This document shows positions 1 through 5,757 of a stretch of 8,271 nucleotides of DNA, piece after piece. Both the position numbers and the translations under genes were made by a program. Under the pieces are notes generated by a model, which saw only the letters and a program-made list of their open reading frames with translations, did no database searches and had not been told where the DNA came from. How positions within the stretch are numbered: the first letter of the stretch is position 1; the number at the start of each line of letters is the position of its first letter. This stretch comes from DASWHF01 sp036393295 (GTDB lineage: Bacteria > Pseudomonadota > Gammaproteobacteria > Acidiferrobacterales > UBA6901): the NCBI GenBank assembly GCA_036393295.1, contig DASWHF010000123.1, forward strand, positions 1 through 8,271, given 5' to 3'.

Positions 1-289
1 AGGCGCTGCCGCTGACGGTGATGGGGCTGGCGGTGACGGTGGTCGCGCCGCTCGGGCTGGCGATGCTGACGCTCGGCGCGCTGGTGTCCGGCGACGGGGG
101 CGGCGACGGGGGCGGCGACGGGGGCGGCGACGGGGGCGGCGGATTGGTGGACGGGACGGTGCTGCCCGCCGGATAGGTGTCGGCGCCGCCGGTGCAGGCG
201 ACGAGCATGAAGGAAAAGCTTGCAAGGGCCGCAATGCGGAACCACTGCGCCATCGGGGCAGGGCGCCGGAACTCGTCGTGTCGCGTCAT
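1..289 (-). CDS. Secreted lipoprotein with Pro-rich linker and Ig-like domain start (3' end beyond window)
   Basis: The reading frame opens at ATG 289 and stays open to the left edge, so only 96 N-terminal residues are visible. A Shine-Dalgarno AGGAAG lies five bases upstream; a second in-frame ATG at 253 has no such site. A basic N-terminus and a hydrophobic stretch (about residues 17-31) end in the lipobox Leu-Val-Ala-Cys, with Cys32 as the expected lipidated residue. Thr at +2 is not the inner-membrane retention Asp, so outer-membrane sorting is likely if the enteric Lol rule holds. Residues 50-67 form a linker of repeated Pro-Pro-Pro-Ser. From about residue 68 the sequence (Asp-Thr-Ser-Ala-Pro-Ser-Val-Ser-Ile, then Thr-Val-Thr...Ile-Thr-Val-Ser-Gly) looks like the first strands of a bacterial Ig-like domain. 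The main domain is off the window, so the function is unknown; an enzyme or adhesin tethered to the cell surface is possible. It is divergent from the TPR gene. Confidence 0.8.
   Translation of the reverse strand, partial: MTRHDEFRRPAPMAQWFRIAALASFSFMLVACTGGADTYPAGSTVPSTNPPPPSPPPSPPPSPPPSPDTSAPSVSIASPSGATTVTASPITVSGSA
90..137. repeat. Four exact 12-bp tandem units
   Basis: The unit GGCGACGGGGGC occurs four times without a mismatch (90-101, 102-113, 114-125, 126-137). On the minus strand it encodes the Pro-Pro-Pro-Ser linker of the lipoprotein. The unit length is a multiple of three, so slippage would change linker length without breaking the frame. Confidence 0.95.
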
Positions 290-298
290 CGAAACTTC

Positions 299-383
299 CT
301 ATCGTTACCGAGTCATTCCCTCACCCCGAATCGCCGCTCTCGTCGCGCGACGCTGCCTTCGTTGTTATCGGGCGTAACGATAG
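299..383 (-). promoter_or_regulatory. 10-bp perfect inverted repeat in the lipoprotein leader
   Basis: CTATCGTTAC at 299-308 is the exact reverse complement of GTAACGATAG at 374-383. The arm centres are 75 bases apart, close to seven DNA helical turns. The arm nearest the gene overlaps the first two bases of the AGGAAG Shine-Dalgarno of the lipoprotein (300-295). If transcription starts in the AT-rich island near 390, both arms would be in the mRNA leader and could pair, partly hiding the ribosome site. As DNA, the arms could instead be two operator half-sites. The repeat is seen directly; the regulatory role is inferred. Confidence 0.45.
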
Positions 384-594
384 CTGAAGCACATGAAATT
401 AAAATGGAAATCAGATTTACGGAGCGGGATGCCGGATAGGTGGCTGCGCAAAAATTCGCCATGCCAACCGCCACGTTCGCAACCACCGTTCGTCGGAGAA
501 TCTGCACGGATCATGTGCCGCAACCACTCCGGCGCGCGTGACGCGACGATTGGCATGCCGGTTTCCCGCCCCCGCCACGGTGTGCGCCATGTCC

Positions 595-624
595 TTGACA
601 AGGCCGGAACATCTGTAATAGATT
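595..624 (+). promoter_or_regulatory. Candidate sigma-70 promoter for the TPR-amidotransferase pair
   Basis: A consensus -35 TTGACA (595-600) is followed after 18 bases by TAGATT (619-624), which matches four of six -10 positions, next to an AT-rich stretch. Transcription would start near 631 and leave a leader of about 140 bases before the ATG at 774. The -35 is inside the dyad CCTTG-A-CAAGG (593-603), which could be a repressor site or chance. Confidence 0.5.
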
Positions 625-644
625 GAAATCACATTAAAAATTCT

Positions 645-661
645 GGCCCCCTACAGGGGCC
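645..661 (+). promoter_or_regulatory. GC hairpin in the leader of the TPR gene
   Basis: GGCCCC, a five-base loop CTACA, and GGGGCC form a perfect six-pair stem about 15 bases after the inferred transcription start. There is no T run after it on the plus strand, so it is not a terminator for rightward transcription. On the minus strand it is followed by AGAATTTTT, which loosely resembles an intrinsic terminator. It could stabilise the 5' end of the mRNA or shield the lipoprotein side from antisense reading. Confidence 0.4.
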
Positions 662-773
662 GCGGGGTATCCAAAGGGGTTGCCCGGGGTTCGCCACCTC
701 GCGGTATTTTCTGTGCATCGTCATTGCTGCGCGCCTGCGCCGAGAGCGAGACCACTTCGTCAGAGGCAAGTCC

Positions 774-1448
774 ATGGGAGACTCATCGTTCGTGAGATTC
801 GCGCTGGTATTCATCGCGGTGCTGCTGACGCCTTCCGCATACGCCGACGCCGGCTCTGGTCAGTACGGTCCCTTCGACTACTACAACCCACCCAAGGGCT
901 CGCGGGGCCTGGTCGAGACCCATCATTTCGGTCCGAAGACCGAGCTGTTCCTCAGGCAGGGCGCATACTGTCGCGTCTGGGGCGATTACGACTACACCTT
1001 GCGCGCGTTCCCGAATCACCCGCAGGCGCTGGTGGCGATGGCGGAGTTCCTGGAAAAGCACCCCGGCTGCCAGCCTAGCGTGTCGAAGAATCAGTCGGTC
1101 GCGGATTTGATCGGCGAGATCGAGCGCGGTGCGTGGCGCGAGCGCGATGCGGATTATTACTTCCAGAAGGGTATCGAGTTTGCCCCGCAATACGCCAAGA
1201 CCCGTTTGCTGTACGGGCAGCACCTGCAAGAGAAACGCCGGTATGACGCCGCCCTGCGCCAGTACCTGGACGCCGAGAAGATCGCGCCGAATTCCGCGGA
1301 CGTCCACTACCACCTTGGCAAGCTCTACCTGGAGACGGGCGAGATCGCCAAGGCCTTGAGCCACGCGCGCCGCGCCTACCAGCACGGCGATCCGCCCGCG
1401 GACTTGAAGCAGCAGCTCGTTGAGCGCGGCGCTTGGAACGGCCGCTAG
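774..1448 (+). CDS. Secreted tetratricopeptide-repeat protein
   Basis: This 224-residue protein has a signal peptide: hydrophobic core about residues 8-20, likely cut after Ala-Tyr-Ala at 24, so it should be periplasmic. The ATG has AGAGG seven bases upstream. After the signal comes a segment with Tyr-Gly-Pro-Phe-Asp-Tyr (31-36), Glu-Thr-His-His-Phe (48-52) and Asp-Tyr-Thr-Leu-Arg-Ala-Phe-Pro-Asn-His (73-82). I recall these signatures from a proteobacterial family of small TPR proteins. The C-terminal half has two clear TPR units (about 141-174 and 175-205, the second with Leu-Gly-Lys-Leu-Tyr-Leu) and a weaker one before them. TPR units bind proteins, so a scaffold role in envelope polysaccharide assembly is plausible but not shown. 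Cys66 and Cys99 are the only mature-part cysteines and could form a disulfide. It is 49 bases ahead of the amidotransferase gene, with which it is probably co-transcribed. Confidence 0.85.
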   Translation: MGDSSFVRFALVFIAVLLTPSAYADAGSGQYGPFDYYNPPKGSRGLVETHHFGPKTELFLRQGAYCRVWGDYDYTLRAFPNHPQALVAMAEFLEKHPGCQPSVSKNQSVADLIGEIERGAWRERDADYYFQKGIEFAPQYAKTRLLYGQHLQEKRRYDAALRQYLDAEKIAPNSADVHYHLGKLYLETGEIAKALSHARRAYQHGDPPADLKQQLVERGAWNGR

Positions 1449-1497
1449 ACCAGGCTTGGCCCGTTCACGGCCTACAGACAATAACGGGGAAGCGAGC

Positions 1498-3339
1498 ATG
1501 GCCGGGTTGTGCGGCTGGTTGGGCGGCGATGCCGACGTGGATGCGGCGCGGCACATCGTGTCACGCATGGCGGCGCGCGTCGCTCCGACCGCCGGTGTGA
1601 CCGGCGTCGTCTGTGGACAACGCGCCGCCCTGGCGGTGAGCGACACGCGCCGCGCCACCCTCTACCAACACGACCATGTGTTGACAGCAGTAACCGGCCG
1701 TCCCCACTGGCGCGACGCCGCGTTGGCCGAACTCGCCGCCAACCAGGGACATGCCGCCGCCCTGGCGGCGGCCTGGAATCGGCTCGGCGAACGGCTGTGG
1801 TCGACGATCGACGGCGACTACGCCGCCGCACTGATCGACGAGCGCCAGCCGTTCCTGGCGCTGGGCGTCGATCCGATGGGCATCCGCCCACTCGCCTACA
1901 CCTCGGTGGGCGATGCCGTGGTGTTCGCCTCGACGCTCGACGGACTGCACCCCTACCCCGGCTTCGCGCCGTGCATCGACCCGCAGGCGATCTTCCATTA
2001 TCTGTATTTCGACATGGTCCCCAGCCCGGGAACGGTCTATCGCGGCGTGTCCAAGCTCGAACCGGCGCAGCACCTGCATTGCGCCGCCGGAGCGACGCAA
2101 CTCGACTATCACTGGCTGCCCACGTTCCAGGATCGCGACCCGCGCGGATTCACCGGCCATGAGCAGGAACTGGCGCGCCTGCTGCGCGACGCGGTGCGGC
2201 GCTGCGAGCCCGACGCCCATACCGGCGCGTTTTTGAGCGGCGGGCTCGACAGCTCGACCGTCTCCGGCCTGTTCGCCGAGCTTGGCAAGGGCCCGGCGCG
2301 CAGCTATTCGATGGGTTTCGCCGTACCGGGCTATGACGAGATCGGGTACGCGCGCATCGCCGCCGGACGCTTCCGGCTCGACGCGCGCGAACACTATGTC
2401 ACGCCCCAGGACGTGATGACGGCGCTGCCGGTCATCGCGCAAACTTATGACGAACCGTTCGGCAACGCCTCGGCGCTGGCCGTGTACTGGTGCGGCCGTG
2501 TCGCCGCCGACGACGGTATCCAGATCCTGCTGGCCGGTGACGGCGGCGACGAGCTATTCGCCGGCAACGAGCGCTACGCCAAGCAGAAGGTCTTCGAATC
2601 CTACGGGCGGCTGCCCGCACCGTTGCGGCGCGGGTTGATCGAGCCGTTCGTGCGTCGTTTTCCCGGCGGTGAGCGCATCCCGCCGCTGCGCAAACTTGCC
2701 AGCTACATCCGTCAGGCCAACATCCCGCTGCCCGAACGACTGCAAACCTACAACCCACTGCACATGAACCCGCTGCGCGAGGTGTTGACCGACGATTTCC
2801 TGGAGAATGTCGACACCGCCGCGCCGCTGCGCATGCTGGATGAGACCTACCGCCGCGCACCGACCGGCGCGAGCCTCAACCGCATGCTGTACCTCGACTG
2901 GAAGATCGCCCTTGCCGACAACGACCTGCGCAAGGTCAACCGCATGTGCGAGGCCTCGGGGATAGAGGTGCGCTACCCGATGCTCGATCCGGCGCTGGTC
3001 GAATTCTCGACACGCATCCCGGTAAATCTGAAGCTTAGCGGCCTGCGCCTGCGCTATTACTACAAGCGCGCGCTGCGCGATTTTCTTCCGCGCGAGATCA
3101 TCAACAAACCCAAACACGGTTTCGGTCTGCCGTTCGGCGTTTGGCTGAAGGAACATGCGCCGCTCCAGACACTGGCCCGGGACCACATCGAGGCCTTCCG
3201 GCGCCGCGGCTACGTGCGCCCCGAGTACATCGACGGGCTGCTGCACCGCCATCGCACCGATCACGCGGCGTTCTATGGCACGAGCATCTGGAACCTTCTC
3301 ATGCTGGAGATGTGGCTGCGGGCGCATGATGTGAGTTGA
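1498..3339 (+). CDS. Asparagine-synthetase-like amidotransferase with degenerate glutaminase domain
   Basis: The 613-residue protein has the two-domain layout of class B asparagine synthetases. The C-terminal domain looks active: pyrophosphate loop Ser-Gly-Gly-Leu-Asp-Ser-Ser (247-253), Tyr-Asp-Glu-Pro-Phe (317-321), Gly-Asp-Gly-Gly-Asp-Glu-Leu-Phe-Ala-Gly (347-356), Asp-Leu-Arg-Lys-Val-Asn-Arg-Met (476-483) and Lys-Pro-Lys-His-Gly-Phe-Gly-Leu-Pro-Phe (537-546). It should adenylate a carboxylate with ATP and transfer nitrogen to it. The N-terminal domain keeps the fold signature (Gly-Asp-Tyr-Ala-Ala-Ala-Leu at 106-112, Asp-Pro-Met-Gly-Ile-Arg-Pro-Leu at 125-132). It begins Met-Ala-Gly-Leu-Cys instead of Met-Cys, lacks the Arg-His-Arg-Gly-Pro-Asp segment, and has Thr-Gly-Arg-Pro-His-Trp (66-71) where Asn-Gly-Glu-Ile-Tyr-Asn is usual. 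I chose ATG 1498 because GGGGAAG lies just upstream and the family N-terminus follows; a start at 1420 would overlap the TPR gene. Such proteins are common in exopolysaccharide loci. The substrate is unknown, so I give no symbol. Confidence 0.9.
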   Translation: MAGLCGWLGGDADVDAARHIVSRMAARVAPTAGVTGVVCGQRAALAVSDTRRATLYQHDHVLTAVTGRPHWRDAALAELAANQGHAAALAAAWNRLGERLWSTIDGDYAAALIDERQPFLALGVDPMGIRPLAYTSVGDAVVFASTLDGLHPYPGFAPCIDPQAIFHYLYFDMVPSPGTVYRGVSKLEPAQHLHCAAGATQLDYHWLPTFQDRDPRGFTGHEQELARLLRDAVRRCEPDAHTGAFLSGGLDSSTVSGLFAELGKGPARSYSMGFAVPGYDEIGYARIAAGRFRLDAREHYVTPQDVMTALPVIAQTYDEPFGNASALAVYWCGRVAADDGIQILLAGDGGDELFAGNERYAKQKVFESYGRLPAPLRRGLIEPFVRRFPGGERIPPLRKLASYIRQANIPLPERLQTYNPLHMNPLREVLTDDFLENVDTAAPLRMLDETYRRAPTGASLNRMLYLDWKIALADNDLRKVNRMCEASGIEVRYPMLDPALVEFSTRIPVNLKLSGLRLRYYYKRALRDFLPREIINKPKHGFGLPFGVWLKEHAPLQTLARDHIEAFRRRGYVRPEYIDGLLHRHRTDHAAFYGTSIWNLLMLEMWLRAHDVS

Positions 3340-3385
3340 GCCACCGCTCCGACTGGAATCCCGGTGATCGCGATGGCCGGCACCG

Positions 3386-4084
3386 TCACTCGGGGGCCCG
3401 CAACCGGATCTCGGGATAGCGGCGCGGTCCCAAACCCAGATGCAGGAACGGCGCGATCGTGGCCAACATCAGCTGCCAGGAGCGCCCGCGCACGAAGACC
3501 GCGCTGCCCAGGAAGTGCGCCCGCAACCGTCGGTGAGAGGCGACCGATGCCATGTTGAAGGTCGAGATCCGGCTCATGGTCCATATGATACCGCGTTCGC
3601 GCAGGTAGGCGTTGGCCGAGTCCCACAGCCGCGCGAACGCCGGGCCCACCCGGTAGCGCTCGTCGACGTAGACGTCGAAATCCCAGCCGGCCTGGTGCAC
3701 CGGGCCCGGCAGGAAGCGACAGTGCACCTCATCCTCCATGTAGGGACCGAGCTGCAACCAGATAAAGCCGATCAGCCGCGCGCCGTCGAACGCGCCCAGG
3801 CACACGGCACCCTGATCGTAACGGGAAGCGATCACCTGTGCCGGGCGCGGCATCGTCGCGATGGCCGGGTCGCCGCGCCCGATCGGGCGAACCTGAAACT
3901 GCGCACCGCGGTGCGGCGGCAGCAGCGGCCCGGCGGGCACCGGTTGTGCCACGAGGTGATATCGATAAAGCTCCAAGCCGATCGAGGACAAGAGCCTGCC
4001 GGCCGCGTAGAGCGACCCGTTCAACCACCCGAGCTCCGCCCACGCCGACCGCGCCGACCGCCACCAGCCGGATGTCATGCCCAT
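3386..4084 (-). CDS. GNAT-fold acyltransferase of a polysaccharide-locus type
   Basis: This 232-residue protein has an N-terminal amphipathic or weakly hydrophobic stretch (about 16-50) and then a GNAT-like fold. It shows a beta-strand with Gly-Ala-Phe-Asp-Gly-Ala-Arg-Leu-Ile-Gly-Phe-Ile (97-108), then Trp-Asp-Phe-Asp-Val-Tyr-Val (134-140). The putative acetyl-CoA loop is Tyr-Arg-Val-Gly-Pro-Ala-Phe (144-150), before the helix Leu-Trp-Asp-Ser-Ala-Asn-Ala-Tyr-Leu. Next come Trp-Thr-Met-Ser-Arg-Ile (168-173) and Ala-Ser-His-Arg-Arg-Leu (182-187), typical of this subgroup. The loop departs from the classical Gln/Arg-x-x-Gly-x-Gly/Ala only at the first position. It probably N-acylates an amino sugar or related glycan part in the cytoplasm; the substrate is not known. 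ATG 4084 is the only start before an in-frame stop at 4139-4141; its Shine-Dalgarno is weak. It converges with the amidotransferase gene, 46 bases away, and no terminator with a T run is visible between them. Confidence 0.75.
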   Translation of the reverse strand: MGMTSGWWRSARSAWAELGWLNGSLYAAGRLLSSIGLELYRYHLVAQPVPAGPLLPPHRGAQFQVRPIGRGDPAIATMPRPAQVIASRYDQGAVCLGAFDGARLIGFIWLQLGPYMEDEVHCRFLPGPVHQAGWDFDVYVDERYRVGPAFARLWDSANAYLRERGIIWTMSRISTFNMASVASHRRLRAHFLGSAVFVRGRSWQLMLATIAPFLHLGLGPRRYPEIRLRAPE

Positions 4085-4370
4085 GCGCCGATTCCGAAGC
4101 CTGCTGCGCGGAAATTTCCGCCGGCGACGCGCAAACCGTCACCGCGCATGACGATAGCGGTGCAGGCGCGGCGCGGCGAAATGCGAAGCTCGCTCCCACG
4201 GTGCTCGCCCACGGTCCTCGGGCCAATCGGACAGCCCGGCGCGTTCACCACATGGATAGCCAAGAGCGCGAAACCCCATGCCTCCTGCGCCGTCGACATT
4301 CAACACACGACAGACTTCAAGTACCCCACGGCGGAGGAAGCGGTTATCGCCGTTCCCGTGGTGGCGGCCA
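4085..4370. other. Gene-free stretch between sulfotransferase and acyltransferase genes
   Basis: This 286-base stretch follows the sulfotransferase stop. The short frames here (such as 4299-4075 and 4390-4139 on the minus strand) resemble no family and lack well-placed ribosome sites. One AGGAGG at about 4285-4280 on the minus strand has no start at normal spacing. An imperfect hairpin (4357-4375) covers the sulfotransferase stop codon but has no T run. No convincing promoter for the acyltransferase was found. It may hold an untranslated leader or remains of a lost gene. Confidence 0.55.
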
Positions 4371-5351
4371 CTACGCCCGTTCTTCGTCAAAATACAAACA
4401 GCCGGCGCGGCTGTTCTCCGCGATTTGGCGAATCTTGTCGATGGACGTGCGGTCCAGTTCGCTCTTCCATTTTATGGCGGCCTGCGCGGGATGCTTGAAG
4501 ATGCTGTAGTAAGACGCGTTATCGGTCGTCGTGCTCGCCGCGATAAAACTCTCGGTCTGCGAATCCCATCGCAGGCCGGCAAAGCCGAAGAACGCCTTGG
4601 AGGCTTTCACGGGCTCCGCACACACGTCCTCGTAACGTACTGTAACACAGCGACCGATGCCTTGCGTGTCCTCCATCGCCTTTTCGTTGAGCAAAACCCA
4701 TCGCCACGCCAGGCGTTCGACCGGCCATGCGGCCTTCAACTGCTCCAACGTCAGGCCTCGGCGGCGCGCCTGCTCGGTCTGCATCAACTTCGCGAGCAGA
4801 TCGTAATCGTCGCTCGAAGGACGGCGGTCGACAAACTGGCGATGCGCCTCCCCCCGCAACACCGATGCGACGTATCCGCAAGGATGGCGCAGAAGGTGCA
4901 CCGCCCTCGCCTCCGGGACTGCGGTCAGGATGACACCGAGGCGCCCGAGCGATTCTATCGACTTCCACACGAGTCGGGTCTGCAAACGGCCGTTCGCCGT
5001 CGGAACCCCGAGGACGCGCGAGTCCTTGTGGATCCGATCAAACGCGCGCGCCATGAGCAGACCGCCCTGGATGAGCGCCCGCCGGGTGGCTGAATAGTAG
5101 GACTTCCTGAAAGTCGGAGGCTTGCCACAGGTCTTGAGGGTTCGGATCAAAGGGATGCGCTTCGTGTATTCCCTGACGAGTGATTCGTACTCGGCCGCTT
5201 CCGTCAGGCTCGGGACAAATGGCAGGCCCGCGATGCGCTGAACACTGTCCGGCTCATGCCGGTAAACAGTGTCCGGATGGCTGTCGAATATCTTTCCGAT
5301 CCAGGTTGTCCCGGACCGAGGCATGCCGAATACCAAAATGGGCATATTCAT
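4371..5351 (-). CDS. PAPS-dependent sulfotransferase
   Basis: The 326-residue protein matches the sulfotransferase family in length and motifs. The 5'-phosphosulfate loop is Gly-Met-Pro-Arg-Ser-Gly-Thr-Thr-Trp (9-17). The 3'-phosphate motif has Arg155 and Ser163 at the normal eight-residue spacing within Arg-His-Pro-Cys-Gly-Tyr-Val-Ala-Ser. Tyr-Glu-Asp (240-242) with Glu-Pro soon after is the usual later motif. It should move a sulfuryl group from PAPS to a hydroxyl or amine, here probably on a glycan; the acceptor cannot be read from sequence. No signal peptide or membrane segment is seen, so it is cytoplasmic. I chose ATG 5351; GTG 5354 directly before it is equally possible, as GAGG lies 7 bases from the GTG and 10 from the ATG. 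Its codons use A and T in the third position more often than the flanking genes, and it has gene-free DNA on both sides, suggesting a different history. Confidence 0.88.
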   Translation of the reverse strand: MNMPILVFGMPRSGTTWIGKIFDSHPDTVYRHEPDSVQRIAGLPFVPSLTEAAEYESLVREYTKRIPLIRTLKTCGKPPTFRKSYYSATRRALIQGGLLMARAFDRIHKDSRVLGVPTANGRLQTRLVWKSIESLGRLGVILTAVPEARAVHLLRHPCGYVASVLRGEAHRQFVDRRPSSDDYDLLAKLMQTEQARRRGLTLEQLKAAWPVERLAWRWVLLNEKAMEDTQGIGRCVTVRYEDVCAEPVKASKAFFGFAGLRWDSQTESFIAASTTTDNASYYSIFKHPAQAAIKWKSELDRTSIDKIRQIAENSRAGCLYFDEERA

Positions 5352-5757
5352 CACGTTCGCGCCTCGAGAGATCTTGATGTTGCCGGTGATGATGCCGGGC
5401 GTGAAACGTCACAGTGCAGCGTACACTGCCTGTCTCGCACCGGCGGGATCGATACTCGCTCTTGCGATCCTTTGTCGTCTTGTCGATGCGCGTTCGAGCG
5501 CACGACCTGGCATCGAAGATCCGCGCGCCCGACTTTTCCCTGTGCAGCCGAGCTGATTCTGCTCTTTGCCCGCAACTCTACTGGCTGATCGCAAGACAAG
5601 CAAGCGGCTCCGTCGAGATTCTTCCTCCGCACCGGGATCGCCCGGAACACCCACTTCGCGCCACGTACGCCGTAGCCACAAGCCATCCGCAGCGACGGAC
5701 TCGCCCGACGGCGCGACACGCTGCACCGCTCATCACGAAATCCGCAGACCCCGGGAT
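5352..5757. other. Gene-free stretch upstream of the sulfotransferase gene
   Basis: About 400 bases between the deacetylase stop and the sulfotransferase start. Open frames cross it on both strands, but their translations are rich in Arg, Ser and Cys and match nothing I recognise, so I call it non-coding. It probably holds the sulfotransferase promoter. The best minus-strand pair I see is TTGCTT (5604-5599), 17 bases, then TAGAGT (5581-5576), which is weak. A small dyad CAGTG-N7-CACTG lies at 5412-5428. No terminator with a T run follows the deacetylase. Confidence 0.55.

Larger units (their letters stand above)
290..773. other. Gene-free divergent intergenic region
   Basis: This 484-base stretch separates the leftward lipoprotein gene from the rightward TPR gene. 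Short open frames on both strands give arginine-, proline- and cysteine-rich translations with no recognisable family, so I treat it as non-coding. It has two AT-rich islands (about 386-420 and 612-644) in GC-rich surroundings, as expected for two back-to-back promoters. On the minus strand, TTTAAT at 403-398 could be a -10 for the lipoprotein gene, but no good -35 is seen. The inverted repeat, the rightward promoter and the hairpin are listed separately. Confidence 0.7.

Noticed and set aside
551..566. Possible sigma-54 promoter TGGCAT-N5-TTTC
   Set aside because: The -12 element lacks the required GC dinucleotide, and a better sigma-70 candidate lies just downstream.
393..626. Small plus-strand open frame starting Met-Lys-Leu-Lys-Trp-Lys
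   Set aside because: No good Shine-Dalgarno, no recognisable family, biased random-looking translation, and it runs through the candidate promoter of the TPR gene.
783..1658. Long minus-strand open frame opposite the TPR gene
   Set aside because: It is a shadow frame of a GC-rich gene; the plus-strand protein has a signal peptide, TPR motifs and a ribosome site.
1561..2442. Long minus-strand open frame opposite the amidotransferase
   Set aside because: The plus strand encodes clear asparagine-synthetase motifs across the same stretch; the opposite frame shows no domain.
3340..3385. Bidirectional terminator between the convergent genes
   Set aside because: Only short weak stems (such as CGGTG/CACCG with a 14-base loop) and no T run on either strand.
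4075..4299. Minus-strand 74-codon frame slightly overlapping the acyltransferase start
   Set aside because: No family resemblance and no ribosome site at normal spacing before its ATG; kept as gene-free DNA.
4357..4375. Hairpin over the sulfotransferase stop codon as an intrinsic terminator
   Set aside because: On the transcribed strand the stem has a mismatch and the following bases are GC-rich without a T run.
3440..4498. Long plus-strand open frame opposite the acyltransferase and the end of the sulfotransferase
   Set aside because: Translation is rich in Arg, Pro and Ala without motifs, and it spans two real minus-strand genes and their gap.
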